64,000 bases of DNA from Stenotrophomonas sp. ATCM1_4 (GCF_004348115.1 NZ_QPFB01000001.1:1434109-1498108), one strand, 5' to 3'; numbered from the stretch's first letter, positions 1 to 9,198 are shown. The notes: a model not told the origin generated them from the letters alone. Made by a program: numbers and translations.

Positions 1-823
1 GGTTGGACACCACGATGCCATCTGCGCCGAAGCGCACCGCGTCGCGTGCGTCGTCCGGATCGAGGATGCCCTTGATCACCATCGGCCCCTTCCAGAACTC
101 GCGGATCCATTCCAGGTCCTTCCACGAGATGGAGGGGTCGAAATTGTTGCCCAGCCAACCGATGTAGTCGGCCAGCCCGGTCGGGTGGCCACGATAGGCG
201 GAGATGTTGCCCAGGTCGTGCGGACGACCGAACAAGCCCACGTCCCACGCCCAGCGGGGATGGGTCATGGCCTGGCCGATGCGGCGGACGCCGGCATTCG
301 GCCCGCTCATGCCCGAATGCGCATCGCGGTAGCGCGCGCCGGGCACCGGCATGTCGACGGTGAACACCAGCGTGGTGACCCCGGCCGCCTGCGCGCGCTC
401 CAGCGCGTTGCGCATGAAGCCACGGTCGCGCAGCACGTACAGCTGGAACCACATCGGCCGCTTGATCGCCGGCGCCACTTCCTCGATCGGGCACACCGAC
501 ACCGTGGACAGGGTGAACGGGATACCCCGGCTGTCGGCCGCGCGCGCGGCCTGCACTTCGCCGCGACGGGCATACATGCCGGTCAGCCCGACCGGCGCCA
601 GGGCCACCGGCATGGCCAGTTTCTCGCCGAACAGCTCGGTTTCCAGGCTCAGGTCGGACATGTCGCGCAGCACGCGCTGGCGCAGCGCGATGTCGGACAG
701 ATCGGAAACGTTGCGTTTGAGCGTGTGTTCGGCATACGCGCCGCCATCGATGTAGTGGAACAGGAACGGCGGCAGGCGACGCTGCGCGGCCGCACGGTAA
801 TCGGTGGAGGCGGAGATGATCAT
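1..823 (-). CDS. lldD: L-lactate dehydrogenase LldD (3' end outside window)
   Basis: The FMN-dependent enzyme oxidises L-lactate to pyruvate at the inner membrane and feeds electrons to the respiratory chain. About 274 N-terminal residues are visible, beginning [20 protein letters not shown], a typical alpha-hydroxy-acid dehydrogenase start. Later conserved stretches include [37 protein letters not shown] and [17 protein letters not shown]. The barrel continues beyond base 1, so the C-terminal catalytic His/Arg part is not seen. It begins only four bases after the lldR stop, so it is the distal gene of the lldP-lldR-lldD operon. Family assignment is firm. Confidence 0.96.
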   Translation of the reverse strand, partial: MIISASTDYRAAAQRRLPPFLFHYIDGGAYAEHTLKRNVSDLSDIALRQRVLRDMSDLSLETELFGEKLAMPVALAPVGLTGMYARRGEVQAARAADSRGIPFTLSTVSVCPIEEVAPAIKRPMWFQLYVLRDRGFMRNALERAQAAGVTTLVFTVDMPVPGARYRDAHSGMSGPNAGVRRIGQAMTHPRWAWDVGLFGRPHDLGNISAYRGHPTGLADYIGWLGNNFDPSISWKDLEWIREFWKGPMVIKGILDPDDARDAVRFGADGIVVSN

Positions 824-827
824 GGGG

Positions 828-1592
828 TCAACCGTGGGGGGAAGGCAGGCGCGAGGCGCGTGCACGCCGCGCCTCGTTCTCATCGAGCGTGCGCAGCGTG
901 GTGTGCACGAAGGCGAGGTGGGCATGCGCGGCGGCGCGCGCGCGTTCGGGATCGCCGGCCAGCACCGCGTCCATCATCTCGCGGTGCTGGTCGGACAGTG
1001 GCGAAAACGTGGTCGCCGAGGTGTAGAGCTTCTCGCGGCTCTGCGAGATGTTGGTCTGCAGCAGATCGAACAGGCCGCGCATCACCTGCAGCAGCACCAG
1101 GTTGTGCGAGGCCTCGGCGATGGACAGGTGGAAGGCTGCATCGGCCTGCGCCTCCCCGGCCGGGTCGTCCTTGCCGTGCGCGTCCATCATCGTCTGGAAT
1201 GCCTGGGTGATGCGTACGCGGTCATCGTCGGTCGCACGCAATGCGGCATGCCAGGCGGTGGCGCCTTCCAGTGCATGGCGGATCTCCAGCACGTCGAAGC
1301 GGTACTCCGGGTCACCCTGGAACAGCGGCAGGTAAGGGGCCAGTGGCTCATCCAGTGCCTGCCGCGCACGCGCGGCCGGCTCGGCGACGAAGGTGCCGCC
1401 GCCCACCCGCGCCACCAGCAGGCCCTGGCTGCCCAGCTGGGCGATGGCCTCGCGCAGGGCCGTGCGCGACACTCCCAGCTGCACCGCCAGGGTGCGCTCG
1501 GCGGGCAGCCGGTCGCCCGGCTGCAGCTGTTGTTCGTCCACCAGCGCGCGCAGCTGCGCGGCCACCTTGTCGGAGATGCGTTGAGTGCTCAT
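828..1592 (-). CDS. lldR: GntR/FadR-family lactate regulator LldR
   Basis: This 254-residue protein has an N-terminal winged helix-turn-helix (about residues 6-75, with [20 protein letters not shown]) followed by an FCD-type helical ligand domain with [25 protein letters not shown] and [10 protein letters not shown]. FadR-type regulators with this neighbourhood sense L-lactate and control the lld operon. The ATG at 1592 gives the expected family N terminus ([17 protein letters not shown]). The gene lies between lldP and lldD on the same strand. Two palindromes matching the LldR/PdhR-type operator lie upstream of lldP. A PdhR-like paralogue would look similar, but context favours LldR. Confidence 0.93.
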   Translation of the reverse strand: MSTQRISDKVAAQLRALVDEQQLQPGDRLPAERTLAVQLGVSRTALREAIAQLGSQGLLVARVGGGTFVAEPAARARQALDEPLAPYLPLFQGDPEYRFDVLEIRHALEGATAWHAALRATDDDRVRITQAFQTMMDAHGKDDPAGEAQADAAFHLSIAEASHNLVLLQVMRGLFDLLQTNISQSREKLYTSATTFSPLSDQHREMMDAVLAGDPERARAAAHAHLAFVHTTLRTLDENEARRARASRLPSPHG

Positions 1593-1645
1593 GCCGACAT
1601 TGTGGCCCGAAGCCCATGGGCGGTGGCTGGCAGGCTGTCCATGGC

Positions 1646-3304
1646 TCAGGGAATCATCCAGGTCAGCCAGTACGCCTGCGCGGTGGTGATCAGGCCGACC
1701 ATCACGGTGAAGATCAGGCTGTGCTTGACGGTGAAACGGAACAGGTCCGATTCCTTCCCGGCCAGGCCCACCGCCGCACAGGCAATGGCGATGGACTGCG
1801 GCGAGATCATCTTGCCGGTGACGCCACCGGTGGTATTGGCCGCCACCAGCAGCACTTCGGACACGCCGATCTGCTGCGCGGTGGTGGCCTGCAGTGCCGA
1901 GAACAGAGCGTTGGACGAGGTATCCGAGCCGGTCAGGAACACGCCCAGCCAACCGAGGAACGGCGAGAAGAAGGTGAACGCATCGCCGGTATGGGCCAGA
2001 GCCAGTGCCAGCGTTGCCGACAGTCCCGAATAGTTGGCGATGAAGGCGAACGCCAGCACCATGCCGATCGAATAGATCGGCGTCTTCAGTTCGTTGACGG
2101 TTTCGCCGAAGGTACGCACCGCCGCGCGCAGCGGCATGCGCAGGTAGACGATGGCGATCACCGCGGCCAGCATGATCGCGGTGCCGGTGGCCGAGAGCAC
2201 GTCGAACTTGTAGACGGCCTCGTACGCCGTGGGCGCGGGAACAATCGGCGGCATCTTCTGCACCAGCTGGTCCAGGCCTGGCACCGGCAGTTTCAGCACC
2301 CAGCCCTGCAGCGGGCCGCCGGCGGCAAACAGCGCCTTGAATGGCTTGATGCTCCACAGCGTGACCATCGCGGTCAGGATCAGGAATGGCGACCACGCCT
2401 TGGCGATCTGCCGGGCGCTGTAGGCCGGTGCGTCCAGCGCCTGTGCGGCGGCAGCGGCGCTGGCTTCGGTCTCGAAGCGGAAGATGCGCTTGGGCTGCCA
2501 ACGGCGCAGGAACAGCGTCAGGCACACCAGCGATGCGAGCGAGGCGGTGATGTCCGGCAGTTCCGGGCCGATGAAATTGGAGGTCAGGTACTGCGCGATG
2601 GCGAACGAGCCACCGGCCACCAGCACTGCCGGCCAGGTTTCCTTGACGCCGCGCCAGCCATCCATGATGGCCATGATCCAGAACAGCACGATGATGGTCA
2701 GGAACGGCAACTGCCGGCCGGCCATCTGCCCGATCTCGAAGGCGTCCAGCCCGGTGACCTGGCCGGCGACGATGATCGGGATGCCCATCGCACCGAACGC
2801 CACCGGCGCGGTGTTGACGATCAGGCACAGGCCCGCGGCATACAGTGGCTTGAAACCCAGCCCGACCAGCAATGCGGCGGTGATCGCCACCGGTGCACCA
2901 AAGCCGGCCGCGCCTTCCAGGAACGCGCCGAAGGCAAAGCCCACCATCAGCATCTGCAGGCGCTGGTCCTCGGTCACCGACAGGATCGAGGCTCGGATGA
3001 TGTCGAACTGGCCGGTCTTGACCGACACCTTGTACAGGAACACCGCGCCGATGATGATCCACGCGATCGGCCACAGGCCGTAGATGAAGCCATAGCCGGC
3101 CGCGCCCAGTGCCTGCGCCACCGGCATCCGGTAGAACAGCAGCGCCACCGCCAGCGCGATGGCCACGGTGATCGTGCCGGCCAACCAGCCCTTCATCCGC
3201 AGCACGGCCAGGGCCAGGAAGAAGAAGGCGATCGGCAACAGCGCGATCAGGCTGGACAGCCACAGGTTGCCAGCGGGGTCGTAGAGTTGTTCCCAGGGCT
3301 GCAT
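1646..3304 (-). CDS. lldP: L-lactate permease LldP
   Basis: This is a 552-residue polytopic inner-membrane protein of the lactate permease family, importing L-lactate (and probably glycolate) by proton symport. It starts [20 protein letters not shown], followed by at least a dozen hydrophobic segments. Family-typical stretches are [50 protein letters not shown] and [17 protein letters not shown]. The ATG at 3304 fits the family; an in-frame start further upstream would run through the 3360-3380 operator. First gene of the lld operon, with 53 bases before lldR. Confidence 0.96.
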   Translation of the reverse strand: MQPWEQLYDPAGNLWLSSLIALLPIAFFFLALAVLRMKGWLAGTITVAIALAVALLFYRMPVAQALGAAGYGFIYGLWPIAWIIIGAVFLYKVSVKTGQFDIIRASILSVTEDQRLQMLMVGFAFGAFLEGAAGFGAPVAITAALLVGLGFKPLYAAGLCLIVNTAPVAFGAMGIPIIVAGQVTGLDAFEIGQMAGRQLPFLTIIVLFWIMAIMDGWRGVKETWPAVLVAGGSFAIAQYLTSNFIGPELPDITASLASLVCLTLFLRRWQPKRIFRFETEASAAAAAQALDAPAYSARQIAKAWSPFLILTAMVTLWSIKPFKALFAAGGPLQGWVLKLPVPGLDQLVQKMPPIVPAPTAYEAVYKFDVLSATGTAIMLAAVIAIVYLRMPLRAAVRTFGETVNELKTPIYSIGMVLAFAFIANYSGLSATLALALAHTGDAFTFFSPFLGWLGVFLTGSDTSSNALFSALQATTAQQIGVSEVLLVAANTTGGVTGKMISPQSIAIACAAVGLAGKESDLFRFTVKHSLIFTVMVGLITTAQAYWLTWMIP

Positions 3305-3359
3305 GCAGGTTCTCGACAGAGGCGGAAGCGGCCACCCGCAGGTGGAGTGCCGTGGCCGC

Positions 3360-3380
3360 ATTATTGGTAATACCAATAAT
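3360..3380. promoter_or_regulatory. LldR-type operator, promoter-proximal copy
   Basis: A 21-base inverted repeat with arms ATTATTGGT and ACCAATAAT around a central AAT. It fits the ATTGGT-N3-ACCAAT pattern known for PdhR/LldR-type FadR-family regulators and ends 55 bases before the lldP start. LldR encoded by the operon is the obvious binder; this is inferred, not shown. Confidence 0.72.
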
Positions 3381-3458
3381 GAAATGATCCGACCAACGAA
3401 GCGCGATTGAAGCGCTGTTTCCGCAAAGATCCTATTAGACCATAGGGTTACTAGGATT

Positions 3459-3475
3459 TATTGGTAATACCAATA
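3459..3475. promoter_or_regulatory. LldR-type operator, upstream copy
   Basis: Second ATTGGT-AAT-ACCAAT palindrome, with the same core as the copy at 3360-3380 and centred 97 bases from it (about nine helical turns). The pair brackets the presumed lldP promoter, the arrangement known for E. coli lldPRD, where two operators allow looping. No clear -10/-35 pair could be assigned between them. Confidence 0.68.
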
Positions 3476-3560
3476 GTCACCGCGGCCGGAACGTCATCCA
3501 CGAAAAAGCCGGCGACGTTTCCGTGCCGGCTTCGTGCCTCCCAGGTGTTAACCGCCCGCG

Positions 3561-4181
3561 TTAAAGCCGCAGCCACTCCAGGCCTTCGCCCCGCCGCCAA
3601 TACACCGCCACCGCCTTGCCGTAGACCTTGCCGGCGTCCATCAGGCCGAAGAAGCGCCCATCGAAGCTGTTGCCGCGATGGTCGCCCAGCACCAGCAACT
3701 TGCCCTGCGGGATGGTGATGCCGGTGATGTCCGGGCCACCGCCGTCGGCCAGGTCCAGCCGTACCGCCTTGTCGCCGAACAGTTCCTGGGCGACCTGCCG
3801 CTGCAACGGCTGCCCATTGATGTGCAGGTAGCCTCCGTGCAGTTCCACCCGGTCGCCGGCCACGGCCACCACTCGCTTGACCAGGCGCGTGCCGTCGGCC
3901 GGCGAGTCGAACACCGCCACGTCGCCACGCCGGGGCTGCCCGGTCGCCAGCACCTGCAGCTCGGTGAAGGGCAGGCGCAACCCGTAGGCGCGCATGTCCA
4001 CCGCGACCCGGTCACCGGGCTGCAGGGTCGGCTGCATCGATCCACTGGGCACCTGGTAGTGGTTGGCCAGGCTGTCGCGGGCGGCGCCCATCAGCACCAG
4101 CATCACCGCCAACGGCAATGCCTCGCGACGCAGCCAGGCCAAGGCGGGATGGGGTTTGCGCGCGACGGTCGTCTCGTTCAT
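3561..4181 (-). CDS. lepB: Signal peptidase I (stand-alone paralogue)
   Basis: This 206-residue inner-membrane serine protease removes signal peptides from exported proteins. One transmembrane segment (about residues 20-38) precedes the catalytic box VPSGSMQPTL, where Ser48 is the predicted nucleophile. Lys102 in GTRLVKRVVAVAGD is the general base, and the C-terminal box GDHRGNSFDGRFFG is intact. It is shorter than E. coli LepB (324 residues), has one membrane segment and is not next to lepA or rnc. It is therefore probably a secondary type I signal peptidase. The symbol denotes family, not orthology to the essential copy. Confidence 0.9.
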   Translation of the reverse strand: MNETTVARKPHPALAWLRREALPLAVMLVLMGAARDSLANHYQVPSGSMQPTLQPGDRVAVDMRAYGLRLPFTELQVLATGQPRRGDVAVFDSPADGTRLVKRVVAVAGDRVELHGGYLHINGQPLQRQVAQELFGDKAVRLDLADGGGPDITGITIPQGKLLVLGDHRGNSFDGRFFGLMDAGKVYGKAVAVYWRRGEGLEWLRL

Positions 4182-4319
4182 GGCACGTTCCTGAGGGAAG
4201 ACAAGGCAGTGGACTGGCAGGAAGGAGCGAAGTTCTCCGGCAGGAGTGGCCCTGGCCGGCAGACCGATGGCTGCTGGCGCCCCGCGATGTCCGGGCATTT
4301 CGACGCAGCATTGTCAGCG

Positions 4320-4345
4320 GCTTCGCGGCCGAGGCCGCTCCTGCG
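4320..4345 (+). repeat. REP-like 26-base element, copy 1
   Basis: GC-rich element starting GCTTCGCGGCC and ending GCCGCTCCTGCG. Near-identical copies lie at 5407-5432 (same strand) and 26872-26897 (opposite strand), all between genes. The internal GCGGCC/GGCCGC arms make a short hairpin. The rest of the 281-base gap between lepB and the next gene shows nothing else I can name. Confidence 0.6.
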
Positions 4346-4462
4346 GCGATGGCAGCGCTACGCAATCTTTACGCGTACACCCCTGCTCCGACGTAGCGGT
4401 GTTACCTGCCCGGCGCGCATCGTGTCACCACCGCGCCAGACGGCGCTCCGCAAAGGTGTCAC

Positions 4463-4864
4463 ATGAGCATCCTGTTGATCCGGCAAGCACCGCAGGACGT
4501 GCCGCCGGCACCGCTCCCGGCCCGCATCGGTGGCCACGCACTGCACTGCCACGAAGGCGATTCACTGCCGGCCCTGCTCGATGGCCTGCACCAGGCGCGG
4601 GACACACGGCCTGCGTGGGTGCTGATCGAAACGGCCGTGGCAGGCGCGCCGCAATGGGACCAGCACGGCCAAGCCCTGCTGGCGGCACTGGAGGCACTGC
4701 CCGTGCCCTACATCGAAATGGTGCGCAACGATGCCGATGCGCTCGACACCCACCTGCACCCGCAGCACGCACCGGCAGTGGTGGTCTGCACCGCGCAACG
4801 CGACCAGGCCTGCCAACTGTCGCTGGCCATCGCCGCGCGTCGCCTGCAGGCAATGGAGGCCTGA
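4463..4864 (+). CDS. Degenerate type II dehydroquinase-like protein A
   Basis: A 133-residue protein with no certain function. Its layout resembles type II 3-dehydroquinases (AroQ). It starts MSILLIRQAPQ, where the family has a LLLNGPNLN strand; then HEGDSLPALLDGLHQA (family: EGELIDxIHxA), PAWVLIETAVAGAP, ALPVPYIEM (family: PFIEVHLSN) and a terminal ACQLSLAIAARRL helix. The catalytic signature is absent: no NGPN, no flexible-loop Arg/Tyr, no THTS box, no REPFRHHS. I infer a non-catalytic AroQ-fold protein. A GTG-free ATG start has AAAGG upstream. It is separated by only three bases from a similar gene, so the two are probably co-translated. Confidence 0.55.
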   Translation: MSILLIRQAPQDVPPAPLPARIGGHALHCHEGDSLPALLDGLHQARDTRPAWVLIETAVAGAPQWDQHGQALLAALEALPVPYIEMVRNDADALDTHLHPQHAPAVVVCTAQRDQACQLSLAIAARRLQAMEA

Positions 4865-4867
4865 GCC

Positions 4868-5311
4868 ATGTCGATCAACATCGTGCGCGGCCCCCAGGGC
4901 AGCGGGGCGCTGCAACGCGCCGCCGCGCCGCTGCCGGAGGCGGTGATGCACTCGCTGGTGCAGCGCGCCCTGGACAGCGGCACCAGCATCGCCGTGCGTG
5001 ACTGCCACTGCGAACAGGAACTGCTGGAAGCGTTGTGCGTGGCCGACCACAGCCCCGGCGAGGTCACCCTGCTCGCGCCCGGTGCCTGTGTGGGCAGCAC
5101 ACGCCTGCAGCGGCTGCTGCCGCGCCTGCACACCACCTACATCGAAGTGCATGACGACGACGGCCAGGAACCGCGCCTGCCTGCCGCGGACGGCCACCGT
5201 CTCGGCGTGGCACAGGGCTTCCGCGCACAGAGCTACGTGCTGGCGCTGGAGATGGCACTGGAACACCTGGGCTGCAACGAGGCCGGCAACCGCGTGCATG
5301 TGGGCACCTGA
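4868..5311 (+). CDS. Degenerate type II dehydroquinase-like protein B
   Basis: A 147-residue protein, the usual AroQ length. It matches that family in order: MSINIVRGPQG strand, CEQELLEALCVA helix, GEVTLLAPGACVGSTRLQRL (family: IINPGAYTHTSVALRDAL), LHTTYIEVHDDDGQEPRLPA (family: PFIEVHLSNVxxREPF) and GVAQGFRAQSYVLALEMAL (family: GVIxGxGxxxYxLAL). The active-site Asn, Arg, Tyr and His positions are largely replaced, so dehydroquinase activity is unlikely. GGAGG lies seven bases before the ATG, inside the end of the preceding paralogue. Substrate, if any, is unknown. The fold similarity is my reading by eye. Confidence 0.6.
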   Translation: MSINIVRGPQGSGALQRAAAPLPEAVMHSLVQRALDSGTSIAVRDCHCEQELLEALCVADHSPGEVTLLAPGACVGSTRLQRLLPRLHTTYIEVHDDDGQEPRLPAADGHRLGVAQGFRAQSYVLALEMALEHLGCNEAGNRVHVGT

Positions 5312-5406
5312 AACCCGCAGGAGTGACCTCCGCCGCGAAGCCATTGATACATGACGTCGTTCTTCAACATGCAGTTGCACACGTCCTGTACGCATCACCA
5401 GTGCCT

Positions 5407-5432
5407 GCTTCGCGGCCAAGGCCGCTCCTGCC
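5407..5432 (+). repeat. REP-like 26-base element, copy 2
   Basis: Differs from the copy at 4320-4345 by only two or three bases (GCTTCGCGGCCAAGGCCGCT, then CCTGCC). It lies just before the small gene at 5453. Confidence 0.6.
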
Positions 5433-5452
5433 TGGCTGGACGGATATCGCCG

Positions 5453-5677
5453 ATGGACACCATGGACCTGAACCACGGGCACCACTACCTGGCCGGCTAC
5501 GAAATCTACGTGGACGGCCACCCCTTCTGGTGGGGGCACCTTGCACTGCGCATCGACATCGCAGACCCGCTGCTGCACGACCCGCAGGGGGTGCTGGATC
5601 GGCTGTGTGCGATGGCCGCGCAACGCCATGACGTGGCCGCCTCGCAGGTGCGGCTGAAGATGATCAGCCGGTTGTAG
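5453..5677 (+). CDS. Small hypothetical protein
   Basis: A 74-residue soluble protein that I do not recognise. Visible features are an aromatic stretch HYLAGYEIYVDGHPFWWGHL, a helix LHDPQGVLDRLCAMAAQRH and a basic end VRLKMISRL. The open frame extends upstream to 5351, but that part would translate the REP-like element, so a start at 5453 (or the ATG at 5462) is preferred. It follows the two AroQ-like genes on the same strand after 141 bases, and a strong hairpin terminator follows. Confidence 0.6.
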   Translation: MDTMDLNHGHHYLAGYEIYVDGHPFWWGHLALRIDIADPLLHDPQGVLDRLCAMAAQRHDVAASQVRLKMISRL

Positions 5678-5703
5678 GCCGCTCCCGTGACGGCGCCGCA
5701 TGC

Positions 5704-5738
5704 ACGAACGGCAGGGTTTCCCCTGCCGTTCGTCGTTT
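5704..5738. terminator. Hairpin terminator
   Basis: A perfect 13-base stem (5704-5716 with 5721-5733) and four-base loop TTTC, followed by CGTTT. It sits between two convergent genes, the small protein ending at 5677 and dcp ending at 5764, and may serve both. Confidence 0.75.
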
Positions 5739-5763
5739 CAATCAAACCACTGTGATGCCGCGA

Positions 5764-7923
5764 TCACTTCAGGCCGCGGTTGTGCAGCAGCGGCTCCACG
5801 CTCGGGTCCTTGCCGCGGAAGTCGCGGTAGGCCGTGGCCAGGTCGCGGGTGTTGCCGATGGACAGGATCTTGTCGCGGAACACCTGGCCGTTCTCACGGG
5901 TCAGGCCACCGTTTTCCTTGAACCACTCGAAGGCGTCATGGTCGATCATCTCCGCCCAGAAGTAGGCGTAGTAACCGGCCGAGTAACCGCCACCCCAGAT
6001 GTGGTCGAAGTAGCTGCTGCGGTAACGCGGCGGCACCTGCGCCAGGTCCACCTTGTAACGCTTGAGCGCATCGGCCTCGAACGTGTCCACGTCCTGCTGC
6101 GGAGCATCGGCCGCCTGCGTGTGCCAGGCCAGGTCCAGCAGCGCCGCCGACAGGTATTCGGTGGTCATGTAGCCCTGGTTGAAGGTCTTGGCCTTGGCGA
6201 TCTTGTCCACCAGCGCCTGCGGCATCGCTTCCTTGCTCTGGTAGTGCTTGGCGTAGTTGGCGAACACCTTCGGGTCCGACGCCCAGTGCTCGTTGAACTG
6301 CGAGGGGAACTCGACGAAGTCGCGCGGCACCGCGGTGCCGGCCACGCTCGGGTACCTGGTGTTGGAGAACATGCCATGCAGGGCGTGGCCGAACTCGTGG
6401 AACATCGTGGTCACGTCGTCCCAGCTCAGCAGCGCCGGCTGGCCGGCGGCGGGCTTGGTGAAGTTGCACACGTTGTAGACCACCGGCTTGGTGCCGGTCA
6501 GGCCGTTCTGCTCGACGAACACGTCCATCCACGCACCGCCGGACTTGCTGTCACGCTTGAAGTAATCGGCGTAGAACAGCGCCAGCGGCTTGCCGTCGGC
6601 GTCGCTGACCTCGAACACGCGCACGTCCGGGTTGTACACCGGCAGGTCCTTGCGCTCCTTGAAGGTCAGGCCGTACAGCTGGTTGGCGGCGTAGAAGACG
6701 CCGTTCTGCAGCACGTTGTCCAGCTCGAAGTACGGCTTGATCTGCGACTCGTCCAGGTCGTACTTGGCCTTGCGCACCTGCTCGGCGTAGAAGTCCCAGT
6801 CCGAGGCCGCGGCCTTGAAGCCACCCTTCTGCGCGTCGATCACCTGCTGGATCTCGGCCAGTTCCCCCCGCGCCTTGGCGGTGGCCGCCGGCACGGTGTC
6901 GGTCAACAGCTTCAGCGCGTTGGCCGGGTTCTGCGCCATCTGGTCGGTCAGGTTGTAGGCGGCGTAGTTCGGGAAGCCAAGCAGCTTGGCCTTGGCCGCG
7001 CGCAGCTGGGCCAGGCGCTGGATGATGCGGCGGGTGTCGTTGGCGTCACCGTGCTCGGTGCGGGTCTCGGAGGCTTCCAGCACCTTGGCGCGCACGTCGC
7101 GGTCCTGCAGCGACATCAACGCCGGCTGCTGGGTGGTGTTCTGCAGGCTCAGCACCCACTTGCCGTCGAGCTTGCGCTCCTTGGCGGTACCTTCGGCGGC
7201 GGCGATGTCGGCCTCGGACAGGCCGGCCAGCTGCGCCTTGTCATCCAGGGTCACCGCGCCGGCGGCGGTGGCCGCCACCAGCTTGTTGTGGAAGTCGTTG
7301 GAGAGCGTGGCTTCCTCGGCGTTGTACTGCTTCAGGGTTTCCTTGTCGGCGTCGTTGAGCTCGGCGCCGGCCTTGACGAAGCCCTTGTAGGTCTCCTCGA
7401 CCACGCGCAGCTGCTCGGCGTCGAGCCCGGCGCTGGCGCGTGCGTCGTATACCGCCTTCACGCGCGCGAAGAGCTTGGCATCGAGATAGATGGCATCGCT
7501 GTGCGCGGCCAGCTTCGGCACCACGTCTTCCTGGATCTTCTGGCGCTCGGGGTTGGTATCAGCCTGCACCACGCTGAAGAACACGCGGCTGACGCGGTCC
7601 AGGATTTCACCGGACTGCTCCATCGGCAGCAGCGTGTTGTCGAAGGTGGCCGGCTGGGTGTTGTCGGTGATCTGCTTGATCTGCGCCAGGTGCTGGCGCA
7701 TGCCTTCCTCGAAGGCCGGCAGGTAGTCACTGTCCTTGATCTTGTCGAACGCCGGGGCCTGGAACGGCAGGCTGCTGGCGGTCATGAACGGGTTGGTCGA
7801 GGCGTCGGCCGGCTGGCCGGCCTGGGCGGGGGCGTTGGCGCTCACGGGGGTGGTGGACTCCTTGCCGGAACAGGCCGCCAGCGCAAGGCTGATGGCAGCG
7901 GCCAGAACTACGGTACGCGACAT
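5764..7923 (-). CDS. dcp: M3-family peptidyl-dipeptidase (Dcp), lipoprotein
   Basis: A 719-residue zinc metallopeptidase of the thimet oligopeptidase family, expected to release dipeptides from the C terminus of short peptides. The signal is MFHEFGHALHGMF, with HEFGH at residues 509-513. Family blocks ADYFKRDSKSGGAWMD and AGYYAYFWAEMIDHDAF flank it. The N terminus is a lipoprotein signal (SLALAACSGKES, lipobox LAAC), so the enzyme is envelope-anchored, unlike cytoplasmic E. coli Dcp. Monocistronic; the ATG at 7923 is the only start giving the signal peptide. Confidence 0.93.
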   Translation of the reverse strand: MSRTVVLAAAISLALAACSGKESTTPVSANAPAQAGQPADASTNPFMTASSLPFQAPAFDKIKDSDYLPAFEEGMRQHLAQIKQITDNTQPATFDNTLLPMEQSGEILDRVSRVFFSVVQADTNPERQKIQEDVVPKLAAHSDAIYLDAKLFARVKAVYDARASAGLDAEQLRVVEETYKGFVKAGAELNDADKETLKQYNAEEATLSNDFHNKLVAATAAGAVTLDDKAQLAGLSEADIAAAEGTAKERKLDGKWVLSLQNTTQQPALMSLQDRDVRAKVLEASETRTEHGDANDTRRIIQRLAQLRAAKAKLLGFPNYAAYNLTDQMAQNPANALKLLTDTVPAATAKARGELAEIQQVIDAQKGGFKAAASDWDFYAEQVRKAKYDLDESQIKPYFELDNVLQNGVFYAANQLYGLTFKERKDLPVYNPDVRVFEVSDADGKPLALFYADYFKRDSKSGGAWMDVFVEQNGLTGTKPVVYNVCNFTKPAAGQPALLSWDDVTTMFHEFGHALHGMFSNTRYPSVAGTAVPRDFVEFPSQFNEHWASDPKVFANYAKHYQSKEAMPQALVDKIAKAKTFNQGYMTTEYLSAALLDLAWHTQAADAPQQDVDTFEADALKRYKVDLAQVPPRYRSSYFDHIWGGGYSAGYYAYFWAEMIDHDAFEWFKENGGLTRENGQVFRDKILSIGNTRDLATAYRDFRGKDPSVEPLLHNRGLK

Positions 7924-8038
7924 GAAACGGCTCCTTGGGAACGGGCTTCGAACAGCCCATCACCCTACTCCGATCACCGGTTTCCAGCATGTGCCGATGG
8001 TGGCGCCTTGGGCCTGGCCGGCCCCGTCGCACGGCCGC

Positions 8039-8641
8039 TCAGGTAGTGCCGCGGTTGCGGCCCTGCCACGGCCGGTACCAGGCGCGGATGGCCGCCATGT
8101 CGGCCACGTCGTCACCGCTGGTGTGGAACGGCGGGCCGAAGCCGATCACCCGTTCGGTGTAGTGGAAATAGGCCGGGATCACCGGCACCTGGGCGGTGCG
8201 CGCGATGCGCAGGAATCCGGTCTTCCACTCCTTGACCGGCTTGCGCGTGCCTTCCGGGGCCAGCGCGAACCAGATCCGGTCGCTGCCCTGGATCATCGCC
8301 ACCGCCTGCCCGACCGTGCCCTGCGGCGAGCTGCGGTCCAGCGGCACCACGCCCAGCCCGCGCAGCACGCTGCCCAGCGGCCACCAGAACAGCTTGTCCT
8401 TGCCCAGGATGCGCGCTTCCACGCCCAGCGCCATCTTGGCCGCCAGCCCCCACAGCCCGTCCCAGTTGGAGGTATGCGGCGCGGCGATCACCACCGCCTT
8501 GGACAGGTCCGGGATCGGGCCGCGGATGCGCCAGCCGCCCAGGCGCAGCACGGTGCGCCCCAGCCAACGGACGAACGCATTGGGTTTGACCCTGGGCACA
8601 TTGGACGGAATGACGGGCACCACGGGCTCGGAATGGCTCAA
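8039..8641 (-). CDS. PlsC-like 1-acylglycerol-3-phosphate acyltransferase family protein
   Basis: A 200-residue acyltransferase of the LPLAT superfamily. The HX4D motif is HTSNWD (His56, Asp61) and the acceptor motif is PEGTRK (residues 129-134). It transfers acyl groups to a lysophospholipid-type acceptor at the inner membrane; the exact acceptor cannot be read. The hydrophobic N terminus found in PlsC itself is absent, as in short glycerol acyltransferases. The start is a TTG at 8641 with GGGAG upstream; no ATG gives the conserved N terminus. It begins three bases after the arfB stop, so the two are probably co-transcribed. Confidence 0.85.
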   Translation of the reverse strand: MSHSEPVVPVIPSNVPRVKPNAFVRWLGRTVLRLGGWRIRGPIPDLSKAVVIAAPHTSNWDGLWGLAAKMALGVEARILGKDKLFWWPLGSVLRGLGVVPLDRSSPQGTVGQAVAMIQGSDRIWFALAPEGTRKPVKEWKTGFLRIARTAQVPVIPAYFHYTERVIGFGPPFHTSGDDVADMAAIRAWYRPWQGRNRGTT

Positions 8642-8644
8642 GTA

Positions 8645-9076
8645 CTACTCCCAATTGCGGGTTGAACGGCCGCGCTTGACCTGGGCGCGTTCCTTTTTCT
8701 GGTCCAGCCGGCGCAGCTTGGAACCGTAGGTGGGCTTGGTCGCCACCCGCGCCTTGCGCACCGACAGGCTGGTCTGGATGAAGGCCACCAGCCGCTCGCG
8801 GGCATCCTGACGGTTGCGGTCCTGGGTGCGGAAGCGCTGGGCGTCGATCACCAGCACGCCCTCGCCGGTCATGCGGCGGTCGCGGCGTGCCAGCAGGCGC
8901 TGCCGCAACGGCTCGGGCAGCGAGGGCGAGCCGGCCACGTCGAAGCGCAGTTCCACCGCGGTGGATACCTTGTTCACGTTCTGCCCGCCGGCCCCGCTGG
9001 CGCGCACGAAGCGTTCGACGATCTCCGTTTCCGGTATCGCCAGCTGCGCCGAGATTTCGATCAGGCCTGTCCCCAT
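8645..9076 (-). CDS. arfB: Peptidyl-tRNA hydrolase ArfB (alternative ribosome rescue)
   Basis: A 143-residue RF1/RF2-like domain with GAGGQNVNKVST, the GGQ loop (residues 30-32) that hydrolyses peptidyl-tRNA. The basic tail (RKARVATKPTYGSKLRRLDQ, then KKERAQVKRGR) enters the mRNA channel of stalled ribosomes. Size matches ArfB/YaeJ and excludes full release factors, which have extra domains. The ATG at 9076 is chosen because the upstream extension is low-complexity. It is the first gene of a pair with the acyltransferase. Confidence 0.95.
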   Translation of the reverse strand: MGTGLIEISAQLAIPETEIVERFVRASGAGGQNVNKVSTAVELRFDVAGSPSLPEPLRQRLLARRDRRMTGEGVLVIDAQRFRTQDRNRQDARERLVAFIQTSLSVRKARVATKPTYGSKLRRLDQKKERAQVKRGRSTRNWE

Positions 9077-9198
9077 CGGCGCATTGTAAGCAGCCGACCC
9101 ATGCCGGGCCATGCTCGGCGGGCGTGCTCGGCGGAAGTCCCTATCGAACCCTCTCCCTGTACGGCCGGGGAAGGCGGCACAGGCGGCCCGGAGAGAAC

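Noticed and set aside
1241..3370. 709-codon open frame antisense to lldP and lldR
   Set aside because: High-GC shadow frame rich in Arg, Gln, Gly and His, without motifs; the opposite strand encodes well-known proteins.
5752..8046. 764-codon open frame antisense to dcp
   Set aside because: Mirror frame of a clear M3 peptidase; Val/Leu/Gly/Arg-rich composition and no domain.
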